From Pelodera strongyloides (lineage: Eukaryota > Nematoda > Chromadorea > Rhabditida > Rhabditidae), in NCBI GenBank assembly GCA_036852015.1, contig JAANDG010000054.1, positions 124,001-188,000 on the forward strand: a stretch of DNA of 64,000 bases, given 5' to 3'. The translations under genes were made by a program, and so were the position numbers. Positions 1-13,100 of this stretch are shown here, one piece after another; the first letter of the stretch is position 1, and each line of letters begins with the position of its first letter. Under the pieces are notes generated by a model that saw only the letters and a list, made by a program, of their open reading frames with translations, was not told the DNA's origin and made no database searches.

Positions 1-183
1 CCTAGTTCCTTGCGCAGGGAACGTCTTTCCCTTCATGTTTTTTACCTGCAAAAATAAGCTTGAATAAATGCTGTTCAAAAATATCCATAAATATTGTTAT
101 AGCTAGAATATCGTTATAAATATTTGAAGATATGCTTAAAAATTCTTTCAAAAACGATATCGGGCCCTAACAATTAAATCTCA

Positions 184-426
184 GGGCGCATTCGAGTTGG
201 ACATTTTCCGGAAAAGAAAAGAAAACTTTTGGTTCGAGATGGATTTCACCAGAAAAGAATGCAATTGCCACGCATACACATGCAAATGATCGATTGATTT
301 TAGTTTCAATTACGGTACAATTGCATTTTCGACAATTATTTTGCGTGTATTATTTTTTTTCTGGGTGTCCATCTCGAACCACTTTTTTCTTTTCTTTTCC
401 GGAAAATGTCCAACTCGAATGCGCCC
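184..426. mobile_element. MITE with GGGCGC inverted termini
   Basis: The two ends are inverted copies: GGGCGCATTCGAGTTGGACA at the left and its reverse complement at the right, both followed inward by a TTTTCC/GGAAAA and AAAGAAAA block. A direct repeat CTCA flanks the unit on both sides (180-183 and 427-430), which fits a target-site duplication. It shares the GGGCGC(A/G)TTCG terminus with the element at 10701-10972, so the two form a family. No coding capacity; a non-autonomous DNA transposon is inferred. Confidence 0.8.
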
Positions 427-914
427 CTCAGAGAATGGCAATCAAACGTAGAGAATTTCAAAAGAAAACGTGACAGAATTTGTGCAAGGCGTTTAAAAGA
501 CAACGAAAGGTAGATTTAATATAGACATTTTTGTAAATAAGATTTAATGTTTTACGGTAAACAAATTACAGCGAAAAAAATGCAATTTAATTGAGGCTAG
601 ACTCCGGAATCACGTCGTCCGGATTGGCCCGTATAGTTTCAATCATCGGGCCCTAACAATTGTCTGTCCTTTCATATAGCTGCGCCTAGAGAACATAATA
701 TAGAGACTAGAGAGCGTATTAATACATAGTCGTAGCCTGTCCTTTCATATAGCTGCCCCTAGAGAAAATAATATACTAAAATAAAAATAAACAAACAGTC
801 GAGTGTCCAACAAACACCAAGTCAAAAATTACTTGTGTCAGACAGACGTACTACGTATGGATAATTTACGAAATGATTTGTTTTTTTCCTTCTTCATCTT
901 CCTGTTTTTCAATT

Positions 915-1080
915 AATGGGGTTTCCATGTATGCCAAAAACAACTGTGCGTTCCCTTCCAAGTATAGAAAACTTCACCGTATTTTCCCTGAATTGAATAT
1001 TTGACATGAGAAATTAATACATGGGTCTCGCGAAGTCGTAAAATACGGTAAATTTGTCCGGATACTTGGAAACACCATAA
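915..1080. mobile_element. MITE, GGGGTTTCCA-ended family
   Basis: Starts ATGGGGTTTCCATGTATGCC and ends with the inverted form (ATACTTGGAAACACCAT), with TACCGTATTTT-like blocks inside. The same termini recur at 17811-18073, 18225-18376 and 47763-47986, so this is a dispersed non-coding inverted-repeat element. Confidence 0.65.
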
Positions 1081-1190
1081 CGTTCATGATGTGATCAGAG
1101 AACTAACAAAGAATATTAATTTGAGAAATTGGCAAGGTACCATGGTAGAACAAAGTGTGACGAAGTACGTTAATTTTATTCGACACCAGA

Positions 1191-1402
1191 GACCGTATTC
1201 ACCACTCCGTTCACCCCTGGAGAAAACTGTCCCTCGGAGAAAATTTACCTAGAAAGTCAAAAATTTGCATTCACCAGTCTCTCTTTTTTTCCCAAGCAGC
1301 GGTAGAGGGTGGGGAAAATTGTGACCGAGGTTTGCTCGGGTTTGTTACGTTTGCGTGAGGTTTGCGTGGGTGAAATTTAACCCACGAGTGGTGAATACGG
1401 CC
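1191..1402. mobile_element. MITE, GGCCRTATTCACCACTC-ended family
   Basis: Begins GACCGTATTCACCACTC and ends GAGTGGTGAATACGGCC. The same inverted termini occur at 40398-40526 (inside an intron) and 52323-52455. Non-coding; a small non-autonomous DNA transposon is inferred from the dispersed inverted termini. Confidence 0.7.
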
Positions 1403-1474
1403 TCCGCAGATGATTCAGCGATTATATATTTAGACATTTTCCGTGTTTCTGTTGCTATCTGTATGACAATCCAG

Positions 1475-2432
1475 AGGCCGGTTTCACAAAAATTTAACTC
1501 CGGTTAGGTTAGGTTAACTTTATCCTCAGGGTGGCTACCCCGTGGGGTAGCTAACCTTCTAACCCTCCACCCATTTCACAAAGGTTTACCGCCGCAGGGC
1601 GGCTAACCCGGCACTACCCCTTTGGCTGCGCATCCTGAAATACAACGTTGTGCTGAGTACGCAGCCAAAATTGGCCAAAATGTCTGTTATACTCGATTTT
1701 AGCAAAGTATTCGAATTATTTGTACGTGACATGTAAGGAAGGGTATATTGATATGTAAGGAAGGGCCCTTTTTTCCAGTTTTCACCCTGAATTTACTTTG
1801 TTTTACTTATAGCAGCTTATTTGATTTCTTATTGAGCACGTATTACCTTTTTAGGCTCGTAGTTTGTAGCAACTTTTGGGTAGTTTATAAGAAAAACATG
1901 ATACTGTGGGCTTTATTATGTAACCTTGGCACTGTGTATAGGTTTCATTCTTGCATAAACCAATACGGCACTCTGAATTGCTACTTATCTGTTATTTAAG
2001 AAAGGAGAGGTAAAATACTAGTATATTTAGATATTATTTTATATACCTTTTTTGTATATGACGATTAAACAAAAAAATATGCGAAAAAAATATGGGAAAT
2101 ATTTAATTCTCGTATGTTCAAATTATAGTTCTTTTTAAAAAATGTAAATAATACATAAATATACATTAAATACACTCCTAAGACCTTTCTTATTGCATTT
2201 CGTTACCAAATATTGCCAGCGAAACTCTTTGTTCGAGCTAGCCTGGGTAAACCCGAGTCCGGACTCGGGTTAACCCTGCCCCGAGTTTGGCTTGGAAAGA
2301 GAGGTCACGGGTTAACTTTACCCCTGCTCGGGATAGAGTTATCCCGGGTTAAATTTTTGTGAAATGGGTTTCTCTCTCGCGAGGCTGGGTTAGGGTCCCT
2401 ACCCCGGAGTTAAATTTTTGTGAAACCGGCCT
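1475..2432. mobile_element. DNA-transposon-like element of about 960 bp with inverted ends
   Basis: About 30 bp of inverted terminal repeat is visible: AGGCCGGTTTCACAAAAATT at the left and the matching AATTTTTGTGAAACCGGCCT at the right, flanked by CCAG on both sides (1471-1474 and 2433-2436). The subterminal regions hold further GGTTAA/TTAACC and GGGGTAG/CTACCCC inverted motifs. The AT-rich interior has only short open frames and no recognisable transposase, so the element is probably non-autonomous. Confidence 0.75.
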
Positions 2433-2490
2433 CCAGCACAATATACTGGCAAGGAAATTATCGAGCGCACCGCAATTGCACAAGTTTTAT

Positions 2491-5252
2491 TTAATTCTCC
2501 CAAGCTTCACGAATAGTCTTATGATGAATTTCCTTTTCCTGCTCCACAGTGAAAAGTATTTGTTTTCCCATTACATTCCTCAACGAGCGTTCTTTCTCTT
2601 CTACGCGATTTCTCCATAGAAAACGGGAAATTTCTTGTTTTAGTGTTGGGTGTTTCCATAGAACGAGTAACATCATCAAGAAAATCTGAAATAATAATGT
2701 TAGTGGAAGGGCAATTTATGATTTCACTGCAAAATCAAGTACGTATTCCAAAAAAGGCGATTTTCACTTCAAAAATTGCGAAAAAGTGTCTTCGTCTTGC
2801 TCAGTCAGAAATGTTTTGTTGTACTATATTCTGTAATGCACATAAAACTTACGTCCAAATCATAGAAGCAATAGTAGATGGTTATTGCTAATTGGCCGTA
2901 TTGATTGAAACATTCGGGCCAGGCCATTTTGATAACAGACCATACGAAAATGTAGAAAAAGAGCACGAAAAGGGAACTTATAGACAGAAATGGAACGAAA
3001 ACGGAGAGCATACGGGCACTTCTGAAAGAAATAGTTAGGGAAACTTGGAAAGAAAAAACGAATTGGAAAGTGGACTTTTCGTTTTTAGAACGGCACCAAG
3101 TCAAGTGTGACACTGGTGCGCACCGGGTGCTCGAATTAGAACTGTGAGCCGTGTTTTGGAAACTTTAGGCGCGAGCCCCTGCGCGCCGCAGGAGTTCCAT
3201 CGCCAGGCGAATAACTTTTGTGCGGCTCCCGCGCGAGTTGCATGTCTGTACATTGTGAATCATGTGCGCATGAATCATAACAGTTCAAACCATATTTTCA
3301 ATGCGAGAAAAAAAAGATACCGTAAATTTTCCTCCGCTTGATATCGATTGGACACTGTTACCGTACCATCATGTCTCTTGCGGTAGGAAGATAAATGTTG
3401 AACTGTTGTGGCATACGGTAGAATCAGGGAAACCTGAACTGGGAGAATGAAACCAACAAAAAAGAAAAAGGAATATTGTGCGTGTTTATGGTAAACCGCT
3501 GACTTTTTGCACTAGAGGGAACGCGGAATTATTTCTGTGTAAGCAAGTTCAGAATAATTTCTAATACTAATATTCCCCATCAATTTTGCTTACCACAACA
3601 GAAAATAGCGCAATTGTGGCCAGGCCGCCGTAGAGAACAAATACATTTAAGAGTTGTAATCTGGTAAGGTAGACGCAAGTTGCTGATATCAAAACCTAAA
3701 AAAAAATAAGTTTGAGATATCAAGTAGTCTTCTCTCAGTTAAATCTGATGTCTTTCCTGTTGCCTCAGCACAGTATATCCTCATACAGAGCAATTGTCAC
3801 CGATATCAGGTCATAATAATTAGATGGGCCCGCCCACCATATATAGGGTGGACCGCGCGCGAAATTGTGTCGCGCACTTGTGTCAGCTGTCCGGTATGCC
3901 ACCGGTCCACGATTATAACGAGCTGCCACCGGTCCACGATTATAACGAGCTGCCACCGGTCCACGAAAAAATCTCCTTCTTGTGAATTTGATTAGAAAAA
4001 AACCTACATTTCCTGTACTGAGTACCATTGTAAACCACGGAATTGGTGCACAAACATGTTCATATTTTGCTCCATAATATACAGAGAGAAAACGTTCCAA
4101 TATCAATGTTAATAGGGATCCGAATAATGTTACTTGCGCTGAAAAAGTAGAAAGCGGAACTTCACTTTGCTTATGGACGGCAGGAACCGTTTTAAATATT
4201 TAAAGCGAAATACCAGCCGGTTTTTGAAACGCATCTCAAGGTTTGCATTCCTATGCACTTATGCAAAGTGGGGTCTAATTGGGGTCTAGTATTTATTCTA
4301 ATTTTAGCTCATTTGCATATGCTGCACAAGAAAGGAGGTGTGCGCAATGCGTTTCAAAAACCGGCCGGTATTTCGCTTTTAGTGCAAAAATTCACTTCCT
4401 GTTTATAATACTACACTGTAGGCTGTAGGCCACTATCTTTTTGTAATTAACAAGAACTGTTATTAAAAAAGCCTCAAAACAAATCTATTGGGTTCACTTT
4501 CAATATATTTTCTGCAAATTTTAATGAATCTAAATGAGAGCTCTATAAGTATAGTATATCTATAAGCATAGTATAGTACATCACGATTACTCACCAATAT
4601 CTGAAACCAAACGCGTATTTCTGTCTAGAAAGCGCAGATTCTCATTGAATATCATAAGGTTAGTGATAATTCTTGTACAAAGGTACACAACATGTGTGAG
4701 CGGAATTAGAATAAAGAGCAGCCGGAGATTTGGGTGGCAGACCTGAACGATATACAATACTTGAAACCTACAAATTCAGAATTAAGGTCTTGATGTGACA
4801 GTGCAATGGTAAGTGGTTCCATCTTCCATGCACTTCTCCCTGGATAAGATTCAATCCAACCATCAATTCTATTCCGTGGACATCAGTCCGAAACATTCCC
4901 CGTCACGCGCCATCCAGGACAGCGTCGCCTGGGATGCGCTGGGTTCGCCAAAGTAGTGCGAATGGTGCGCAATTTCAGTTTCCGCACAACAATGCGTGGG
5001 ATCCCACCTATTTGCGCAATACGGTGCGGCTGATTCGCAGTTTTCACTTTAGGAGCGCGACGTAGCCGTGAGTTTCATGTTTAGTTCGAGACAGTGATTT
5101 AACTAAAACAAAGGAAATAAAAAGAAACATACCCTTCGTAGAATGATCACGTAACAGTAAATTCCAAATAAGAGAAAGTTGAAGAAAATCTCCAAAAGTT
5201 CTACAGAAGCGAGAACCACCGTAATTATTCTAATTTCTTGTTCAGTAGGCAT
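2491..5252 (-). CDS. Nematode Sre-like seven-transmembrane chemoreceptor
   Basis: A six-exon model gives about 300 residues. Exons run roughly 5141-5252 (start, MPTEQEIRIITVV), 4592-4766, 4008-4141, 3594-3696, 2854-3019 and 2491-2690 (stop). Each exon is dominated by hydrophobic helices. The third contains ILERFLSVYYGAKYE, like the conserved helix-end motif after TM3 of Sre-type receptors. The last has a basic, HP-containing cytoplasmic tail ending RNVMGKQILF...EAWEN, which also resembles Sre tails. Sre proteins are nematode-restricted G-protein-coupled receptors thought to act in chemosensory neurons. GT and AG signals are visible at the junctions, including a TTTCAG acceptor near 2691 and another near 3019. 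Introns carry a MITE (4200-4380), a minisatellite (3900-3966) and a GC-rich stretch near 4880-5060. Family assignment rests on overall architecture and the two motifs; a related Sra/Srb/Srab family is possible. Confidence 0.72.
3900..3966. repeat. Minisatellite, period about 26 bp, 2.5 copies
   Basis: The unit GCCACCGGTCCACGATTATA plus ACGAGCT is repeated head to tail, and a third copy breaks off after CCACGA. It lies inside an intron of the chemoreceptor gene, just past the donor of the exon ending near 4008. Confidence 0.85.
4200..4380. mobile_element. Palindromic TTAA MITE, family 1 (TTAAAGCGAAATACC), intronic
   Basis: Left end TTAAAGCGAAATACCAGCCG, right end the inverted form. The interior carries the GTGGGGTCTA-type middle that defines one of two subfamilies, shared with the copies at 15526 and 24653. 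Located in an intron of the chemoreceptor gene. Confidence 0.85.
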
Positions 5253-7188
5253 CTTCCTAATAATATTTTTTTCTAAAATGTAAGCAATAATCTATACAGT
5301 AGGAACTACGTAGCTGAAAATACTAGGCAAATTATATACAAAATTAGTATTTCAATGTTTGCTGGATATTCTTTTGCGGGAGTTCAGAGTATAAAAATAA
5401 ACCAGTTAGCGTCTGACTGAATTTGAAACAAACTACCTGCTTTAAAAGACCATATAAATTGGTTTTCCTCTAGAGATTATAATTAATTAATTTTTTGTTT
5501 GAAGTACCGAGTACCTCAAGTTGAACGTTAATTGCTGTGTAAAAGAGGGCAATTAAAGACGAGCTCACACTGATTGGCCAGCAAAGACTATACCCAGAGG
5601 CCTCAGAATACAAATAACTACGTAGTCGTTTTCCAACACGTTATTATACTAGGAAATTTTGGCGTTAAAGACCAAACTTGCAACTTGTACATTGGAAGTG
5701 GTACATACATAACTGTATTACGCATCTAATTTAAGTACAATGTCCTACGTTCTCTCGGCGCGCAGCGCGGAAATGCGTAACGCGTCCGCGGAAAAGAGAT
5801 GGCGAAAGGCGGAGACGCAGAAAATAGGTTTCTCTGTGTCTCGAATTTTTAATGCAACTTTGCAATCTTTTCCCGCGGACGCGGCTACGCACTTCCGCAC
5901 TGCGAGCCCAATGGAGCAGAGAAGAAGAATACGGAAGCTGGAAAAAATGTAATTAATAGTTATGCAATAGTAATATACTATACTAGTTACTTATGTACCT
6001 ATGATTATGATGTGCCTAATTGTGAGCCTAGAGAATATGTTAATGTACCTAAGCCTAAAGAATATGAAAAATAATCCTGCAAAATTATAATTTTGCGTTC
6101 GTTTTTGTTGAAAACCACAGATTCGTCTGTTAATTACAGAGTGAAAACAAGGCAAACGAGCAAAAATACAAAAACAAAACATTTTTAACATAACAACACT
6201 AACAGGGAAAACAAGTTTTGAACACTCCAATTCTCATCTCTTATATTGACAAGAGCAAGAACGCAAGATTTTGGCATCACCCTTCCTAAGGATAATTTTG
6301 GTGCGGCGGCGATAATCACAACTTCGCCCATAACTCCCGCATTGATGACACTCCGCGTCGTTCTGCGCATAGAGAGCGTGATATTGGCGGACCCGTTTTT
6401 TCGATAGTATTAGACGATGGCATGCTGCATGCGCCATGGTTTCAGATTTCCGAAGAGACTTCTATTGGTAAAAAACAGATGCTCATGTTCTGTCTGCGAA
6501 GTCAGGAAGCGCCTGCGAGGAGCACAGTAAAAAAAGAAACACTGACCATTCTATCCAAGGAAAATATGACCATTGGAATAGTTAACAATCATATTCTTTC
6601 CGTTCACATCCATTACCATTCACTCATTCTAATAGCACATATTTTCAGTCAGGTTATATTTTCAGAATTATATCCTTCACCCTGACTGATCAGAGCTCAT
6701 TTGCAACATACAAAAACACACCTGGACTTTTCTCTTAGTATCTGAAAACTATTGAGCAACTCCCTCCATGTCGGTAACCATATACTAAAAGAATAAACAT
6801 TCATAATCTTCCACCCTTTATTATATCAAAATAGAAATGAGCAGTGTGAAAAGAGGACATCGCGTAAATTTTGAGTAAAAATGTTAACAGTGTGTGAGTG
6901 ACAGTCACGCAAAATAAAAATGAAGCACGTAAAATAGAGTATCTTTCAGAAAATAACAACAACAACAATGATAATAGCATTTGATTTAGAACCTTACAGC
7001 TTGTTTATTAGCTAATATTAAGACTGTCATATATACATTGAACACAAAAATAACCAAGTGGCATTGAACAGTGAACTTGATGTGATAAATGCAAAAATGG
7101 TAAAAAAAAGGACGTAAACACGTTTTTAGCATTACCAAGCAGCACAAAGATGTTTAGCAATAATTCTATAACCTTTACAATTGAACAT
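5253..7188. other. Intergenic region, one doubtful Cys-containing ORF
   Basis: Besides the GC-rich MITE, a - strand open frame at 6234-6437 encodes a basic segment with CHQCG, a spaced CDY and a CSC motif. It is locally GC-richer than its flanks but has no visible upstream exon, signal peptide or family match. I do not call it a gene. The remainder is AT-rich and shows nothing coherent. Confidence 0.4.
5745..5910. mobile_element. GC-rich MITE, CGCGCAGCGCGGAAATG family
   Basis: The left arm (ACGTTCTCTCGGCGCGCAGC...) and right arm (CGCACTTCCGCACTGCGAGC) are inverted, with a GCGTCCGCGG/CCGCGGACGC pair inside. A relative lies inverted at 51730-51867. It is far more GC-rich than its surroundings. 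The 70-residue open frame that runs through it is a by-product of the palindrome. Confidence 0.7.
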
Positions 7189-10100
7189 TTACATATCACG
7201 GAAGAGCTTCGGGAACTCATCGTCGCTTTGTAATCTTTTGCGCACACGGCGTTCCAAACCCAATTTTGGAGCCTGAAACAGTATAATTACCATAATTATC
7301 TTACAATTAGCTCATTCACTAAGGAAAGGTAGGGACAAGGTACAACGGGTTCATAAAAAATATTTCTTCAAACAACAAGCTTATGCTTATACAAAATGAG
7401 TTCTACAAAAACAAGAATCCTATTAAACGATGCAACAAATATCGATCCAAGCACAGAAGGGCACACAGGCACACACTCCCCTTTAATAAAATAATAATTA
7501 GTAACCAGTATACCTCATAAACTCGGTGTCCCTCCACCTCCAACTTGTTTCTTCTCGCCTGGTGATGATGTACTTGGGTGAGGTTCTGTAGGGTCTGAAT
7601 AAACAATTAATTATAGAAATGCAACCAGAGCGCCTCACTAACTCAGCTTATATTTTCTCATAAACTACTGATTGGAAATAAATAACAAAAAATTAACAAT
7701 ATCAAAAAAGGTAACATATCCGCAGAATGCTAGATGTTCTCAACGAGCTGAATCCAGCCTACTGAGGCTACATATGCAAGAGCAACATAAAAATAAGAAG
7801 CTAGCTAATGCAAATACCTCTAAATAAGTGTGCCTTACCTCTTCCGCATTAACCTTAGCGTTTCTCTTGTACACAGGATGCAAGGTGCGAGCTCCGGAGT
7901 CGTTGAGGCGCTGAAAAGATAAAATATAAAGAACAAAGAACAATTCACCACTGAAGTATTATATTAACGAATACGAATGCTTGGTTCATGTTGTAACACA
8001 GTGAGATGCAAGATGTTTCTGACAAACAATAACACACAACTGCTTTGAGCTCCACTAATATTTGTCCACGTCCACGTCAAACTGAACATGTTATTCAACA
8101 TTTTGAGCTCCACTAAAGGTAAAACTAAACAGGTATACTTCAACACCAAAATGGATTAGCTAATCAATATAAAAAATGAAGCGTTTCATGATGGGCTCTA
8201 CCCTATATGAAATGAAGTAAAGCATCATCTAGAACTTTCGATCAGCACAGCACTATACCATGGACATCCATATAATAAAAACTGCACAGTAGATAGTTAT
8301 TCAAAATGGTTCTAAGTAACCACCAACAGTGGATCAATGCGAATTATCTACATGAACCGTTATCAAATAACCTTATATATAAAGTATCAAAGTAACAAAC
8401 AAACAAACAAACAAATAAACAAACAAACACAAAAAAACCAAAGATAAGATAACTTATAACTTATAACTACCGTACCCGAATAAGTTCGACCGTTTCCTGT
8501 GCCATTTCCTTCGCACAAATATTCACATCATGTCCGGTCGAGTTGAACATCACCGCGTTGCAGAACATCAGAAGAAGTCTCAACACAACAATTCAACGAC
8601 TTAATGTAAATTGTAATTGTAAGTTCCACAATACACATTTTTAAATAAAATACACTAACACACATATTGCCACAGAAAAACAATAATAACGAAAAAGTTT
8701 GTAATATTTCCCAACTAAAAGATAAAACACAAAACAAAGCTATTTGGTGAAGATGTTAAGTTACAGTAAATCGATCGATGAATGGATGAAATCTACACAA
8801 AAGTCACAAAGTACAGTATCACATAACAAACGATATAAAGTATCTGCACCATTAACTGGAGTGCATATATATAATATTAACTGGAGTGCATTCATATATA
8901 ATATTAACTGGAGTGCATATATATATAATATTAACTGGAGTGCATTCGTATATATATAAAGTTCGAACCAACCTGTGTTTCAGTTCCTCTACAGTAATCA
9001 CCTTGAACTTCTCCACATCACATTTTATGCTCCACAAGTCCATTGGTCTAAATATACATGAAATAAATTAATCTGTTTCTGTTGTTATATTCGCGTTTTC
9101 TTCAAAACACAAATACATAATTCTTGTCACAGGTGTAGTACACAGGGCGTACCACAATAAACGCATCGAACGAAGGAATATAAAATATAAAATACTCAAC
9201 TAACCTCTTCACAATGAATTTATACATGGGTGCTTCCTTGTCACTGACAGCGTTTCGGAAGATTCCCGCGTGTTTGTGACCGCCAATTTGTTGCCAATAA
9301 CTGCACAACGTGCTCTGAACTCATACAAATTATGAATCTAATCATGTTCAATCACAAACAAAACAGACAGTTTACGTTCATTCTCCACTATGGAAATAAA
9401 AAAGCAATGGTATCGTTCAACACAATTATTAAAGTAAAAATGTGAATAAATCGAAGTTACCTTGACATGTTGCAGGTCCTCCTTACTGAACTTGCTCAAT
9501 TTTTGCTGCAACTCGGCAGAAAGAACGGAATCATCCTTTTTCGAGCGTTTGCTCGTAGCAGGAGTTCCCGGGTTATCTTCAGACATAAAAGCATCCAATC
9601 GAGTCGGAGCTACAATACAAAGAGATGACAAATAACACTGAATAATAAATAGCACGTTTTGTGGTAAAAAAAGACTCCGATGACAGATTCGGTTAAATAT
9701 GCTCCGAAACGAAAATATACCATCAAATAAGTAATTTGCAAAACTTAAAGCGAAATACCGGCCCGGTTTTTGAAACACAGTACACCAGCATTCTTATGCA
9801 GCTAGCAACTTATGCAAATGAACGTAAATTATAACACAAAAAATCGATCTAAATTCGAGCAAATTAGCATAAAAGTAAAAATTCAGTTTTCCATGATGTG
9901 TTTCAAAAACCGGCCGGCATTTCGCTTTAATAATAAAACGACTCACGTTTCACTGGGTACTCCTTATCACAGCACTGGAATGTGACCGTATACGTCTTCC
10001 TCTGCTTCTCTTCCCTCTCTTTCTCCTTCTCACTCCCACTCTCCGTTTTCGTTCTTCTCTTCAATGTACTCAACAGTTTCTGGAAACATATTCTAATCAA

Positions 10101-13100
10101 GGAAAGCAGAATAACGATTTGAACAAGAACGAAACTAAACTGTGTTGTACACATAAATTACAATTCAACAATAAATTATGGAGTTTTCAATTCAAGTTCT
10201 CCACACAATTGTCAGCAACTTGTTCAGTTCACGTCACTCAACCGGTTAACGCATCATAAATAATTGCAGGGTGTCATGAGGAGATAAGAGCGATGACACA
10301 AATGTCGCAAATAAAATAAAATTATCACTACATTCAAAAGTAGTAACTCTACCTCATCATCATCACTTCCATAGCCATCCAAAGAAGAGACGGGCTGCAC
10401 ATCGACAAGACCCCGGGGAAGACATGACTGCGGCGGTTCGCGGTGCACAAACACCTGCAAATCAGAATAGCATAGTAGGACAATTATAAAATCCCATTCG
10501 AACAAAATAAGCATTTAAAAGCGAAATACTGGCCGGTTTTTGAAACACATCAAGTGCACCAGCATTCTTATGCAGCTTATGCAAATGCAAATGCACATAA
10601 ATTAGAATAAAAATCGAGCTAAATTCGAGTGAATTAGCATAAATACGCAAGGATTCAGCTGTACACGATGTGTTTAAAAACCGGCAGGTATTTCGCTTTA
10701 GGGCGCGTTCGGGATTGATTTTCCGAAAGGAAACTCGGCCGAATCCTCGTTCGGGATGGACTTTTTGGAAACGTTCCAATGCTTGGAGAAAACAAAAAAT
10801 ACAGTATGAATTAGCTTGCGAAAAAAGTTTCCCGCGCATATTTTTCAAATTTTCCATGCAAATTCATACTGTATTTTTGGTTTTCTCCAAGCATTGGAAC
10901 GTTTCCAAAATGTCCATCCCGAACGAGGATTTGGCCGAGTTTCCTTTCGGAAAATCAATCCCGAACGCGCCCTTAAAGCGTCGATCTCTAGTACCAGGTT
11001 ATCAATTAATTGTTCTCACATTAATGAGCAACAACGCCGAACCCATTGTTGTTCTAGATGTAACACCAATATCACCCAACTTTGAAACACGCTATTTTGA
11101 AAAAATGGTCAAAAACAGGGTTCACTTGTGTAAATAGGTATGTAGTGACTGCAACGTAGCACACGAAGGAAATGTGTATATTTCCTTCATTGATACAAAA
11201 ATGCAAACCAATAAAGTACCTCATCTCCAGGCGCAAGTTCCACTCTACTCGTTTGCGCGGCACAATCGCGATAATTGCTCCCCGACTCCGCTACTGAACT
11301 ATCACGCGAGGCACTGCCCGCAGAAGCATGCTGGCCTCTAGTTCTTCGTGCCTAGAATTAGCATAGTATGTGTACACACCCTAGTGCTCCACCACTTCCT
11401 TTCGTAGGTGTTTAACTTTTTGTTCAGTCAAATAAGAAGCATCGGTGACCAACTGTTAAAGGGGTAACATAGTACGACAATGACGCACAAGCAAATAAGA
11501 TACACATTGACCTAAATACATGTGCTATTTGGCATAAATACCTGTGCTATAGCTATTTGAATAAATACATGTGCTATTTGACATAAATACCTGTGCTATT
11601 ACACAAATACCTGTGCTATTTGACATAAATACCTGTGCTATTTTCCTCGTCTGTCCCCCACCGGTCGACGCAGCAGCAACTGAAGCCGACCACCTGATCG
11701 AGACCTGAACAACGAAACTCTTCTTAGATCTTAAAATATAATATGCAAATTAAAAACTCCTTCCCCTTCGCAGCGATCTACTGTGGAAAGCGGGAACCAC
11801 GACTGGGGTCGATTGAATAAAACGAGCCACCATCACCAATAAACGAATAAAAGATTTCGATAAAATGACGAAATTTTGAACGCACAATCAGCAAAGATAG
11901 CTACTAGTTAGTAACGCTAGTGAAACTCCGCCAAGATATCGTACTATAGGACGGTTACGGTTCTCGCGCCAAAAAGACTGAAAATGTCAGCCTTACCTCA
12001 GTTTGTACTTCAATCGAGACGGCAGCAGATGGTTTCATCTCAGTGACTGCTCCTCTCACACTCGAGGCAAGCGGCGCTTTGACAGGAATCACAACTGAGC
12101 CGGCACGTGAAGGTACCTAAATGGACATACCTACTCAATGAAAACATGCCAAAAAAACAAACATGGATCGAATTCGAATATCACACTGTTTCACACTGGA
12201 TATATACTTGCCAAAAGGCAATCCTAGCACTAAAGTAGGTATTCACCCAACAAAGTAAACAACTAACCTTGACAATTTTCGGAGAGAGCGACGGAACATT
12301 CGTAGTGTCAGCAGCAGGAGTGAGGAAAGTTGCTCCCGTTGTGAGATCAGCAGCTGAGCCGAATGACTTGACGGAAGCCACCCTGAAAACAAAAAAACAA
12401 TTACAACTATATGATATTACATACAATCACTGCAACTGTGCAATCGCATCTCTTCAAGCCTTACTCATATGTATGTACTGCTGAATTCCACGATTCCACC
12501 CATGACTTTAATTAAAAGATATAAATGTAAAAAAGAGCACCTGAGGCTAGTAGTGTATATGGTGTTCAACTTTTCAAAGATTTGAACAATAAATAAATTA
12601 TAAACAATAACCCACTCTTCCTTGACATCCACATCACTGGCATTTGTTGCTTCACTGGCGGCCTTCACCCGGCGGCTCTCCCTCGTATTAGGAGTAGGAG
12701 TTGCTATTGGGTTGACAGCGGGTGACACAACCTGCTGCACCAATGTCCCAGAAGCTCCAGAAGGAGGCGTGCCAGCATGATCAGAAGGCAGTACAACACT
12801 ACGTCGAGGTAGATGACGACGACTAAAACTACTTGAAATTAGTAACTACCGTATACATCAGAGCAAATACTTTCAAATTCGCTGAGGCTCAAGCACACAT
12901 ATTGCACAAAAAACCAAACAAGGAAAACTAAGGAAAATCAAAATAAGCTCCAAAAGACAGCGATAACTACTCACGTTGATGCCTGCAGGTCTTCCTTCTT
13001 GGTACCGTCCTCCAGACGGATGCTATGCCTTCTGGAACGGACTTCTGGAGACTCCACCACAGGCGGAGCTGGCGGGGGCAGAAGCACTGGAGTCTGAACA

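Larger units (their letters stand above)
1..2490. other. Intergenic region without a supported gene
   Basis: Apart from the four inverted-repeat elements listed separately I see no exon with plausible codon content and splice sites. A duplicated phrase (CTGTCCTTTCATATAGCTGC) occurs at about 664-683 and 738-757. Confidence 0.6.

Noticed and set aside
5740..5952. GC-rich 70-codon + strand ORF
   Set aside because: It is contained in the GC-rich MITE, whose relative at 51730-51867 is intronic; no splice context.
6234..6437. Cys-containing basic - strand ORF (CHQCG, CSC)
   Set aside because: Suggestive spacing but no recognised domain, upstream exon or start context; kept only as a remark.
8852..9071. 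ORFs on both strands with repeated VNIIYICTP- or NINWSAFIY-type peptides
   Set aside because: They are translations of the intronic TAACTGGAGTGCAT minisatellite, not proteins.
10670..11137. The two long overlapping frames (155 and 131 codons) on opposite strands
   Set aside because: They run through the inverted arms of the nested GGGCGC element, so the matching frames on both strands are a palindrome artefact.
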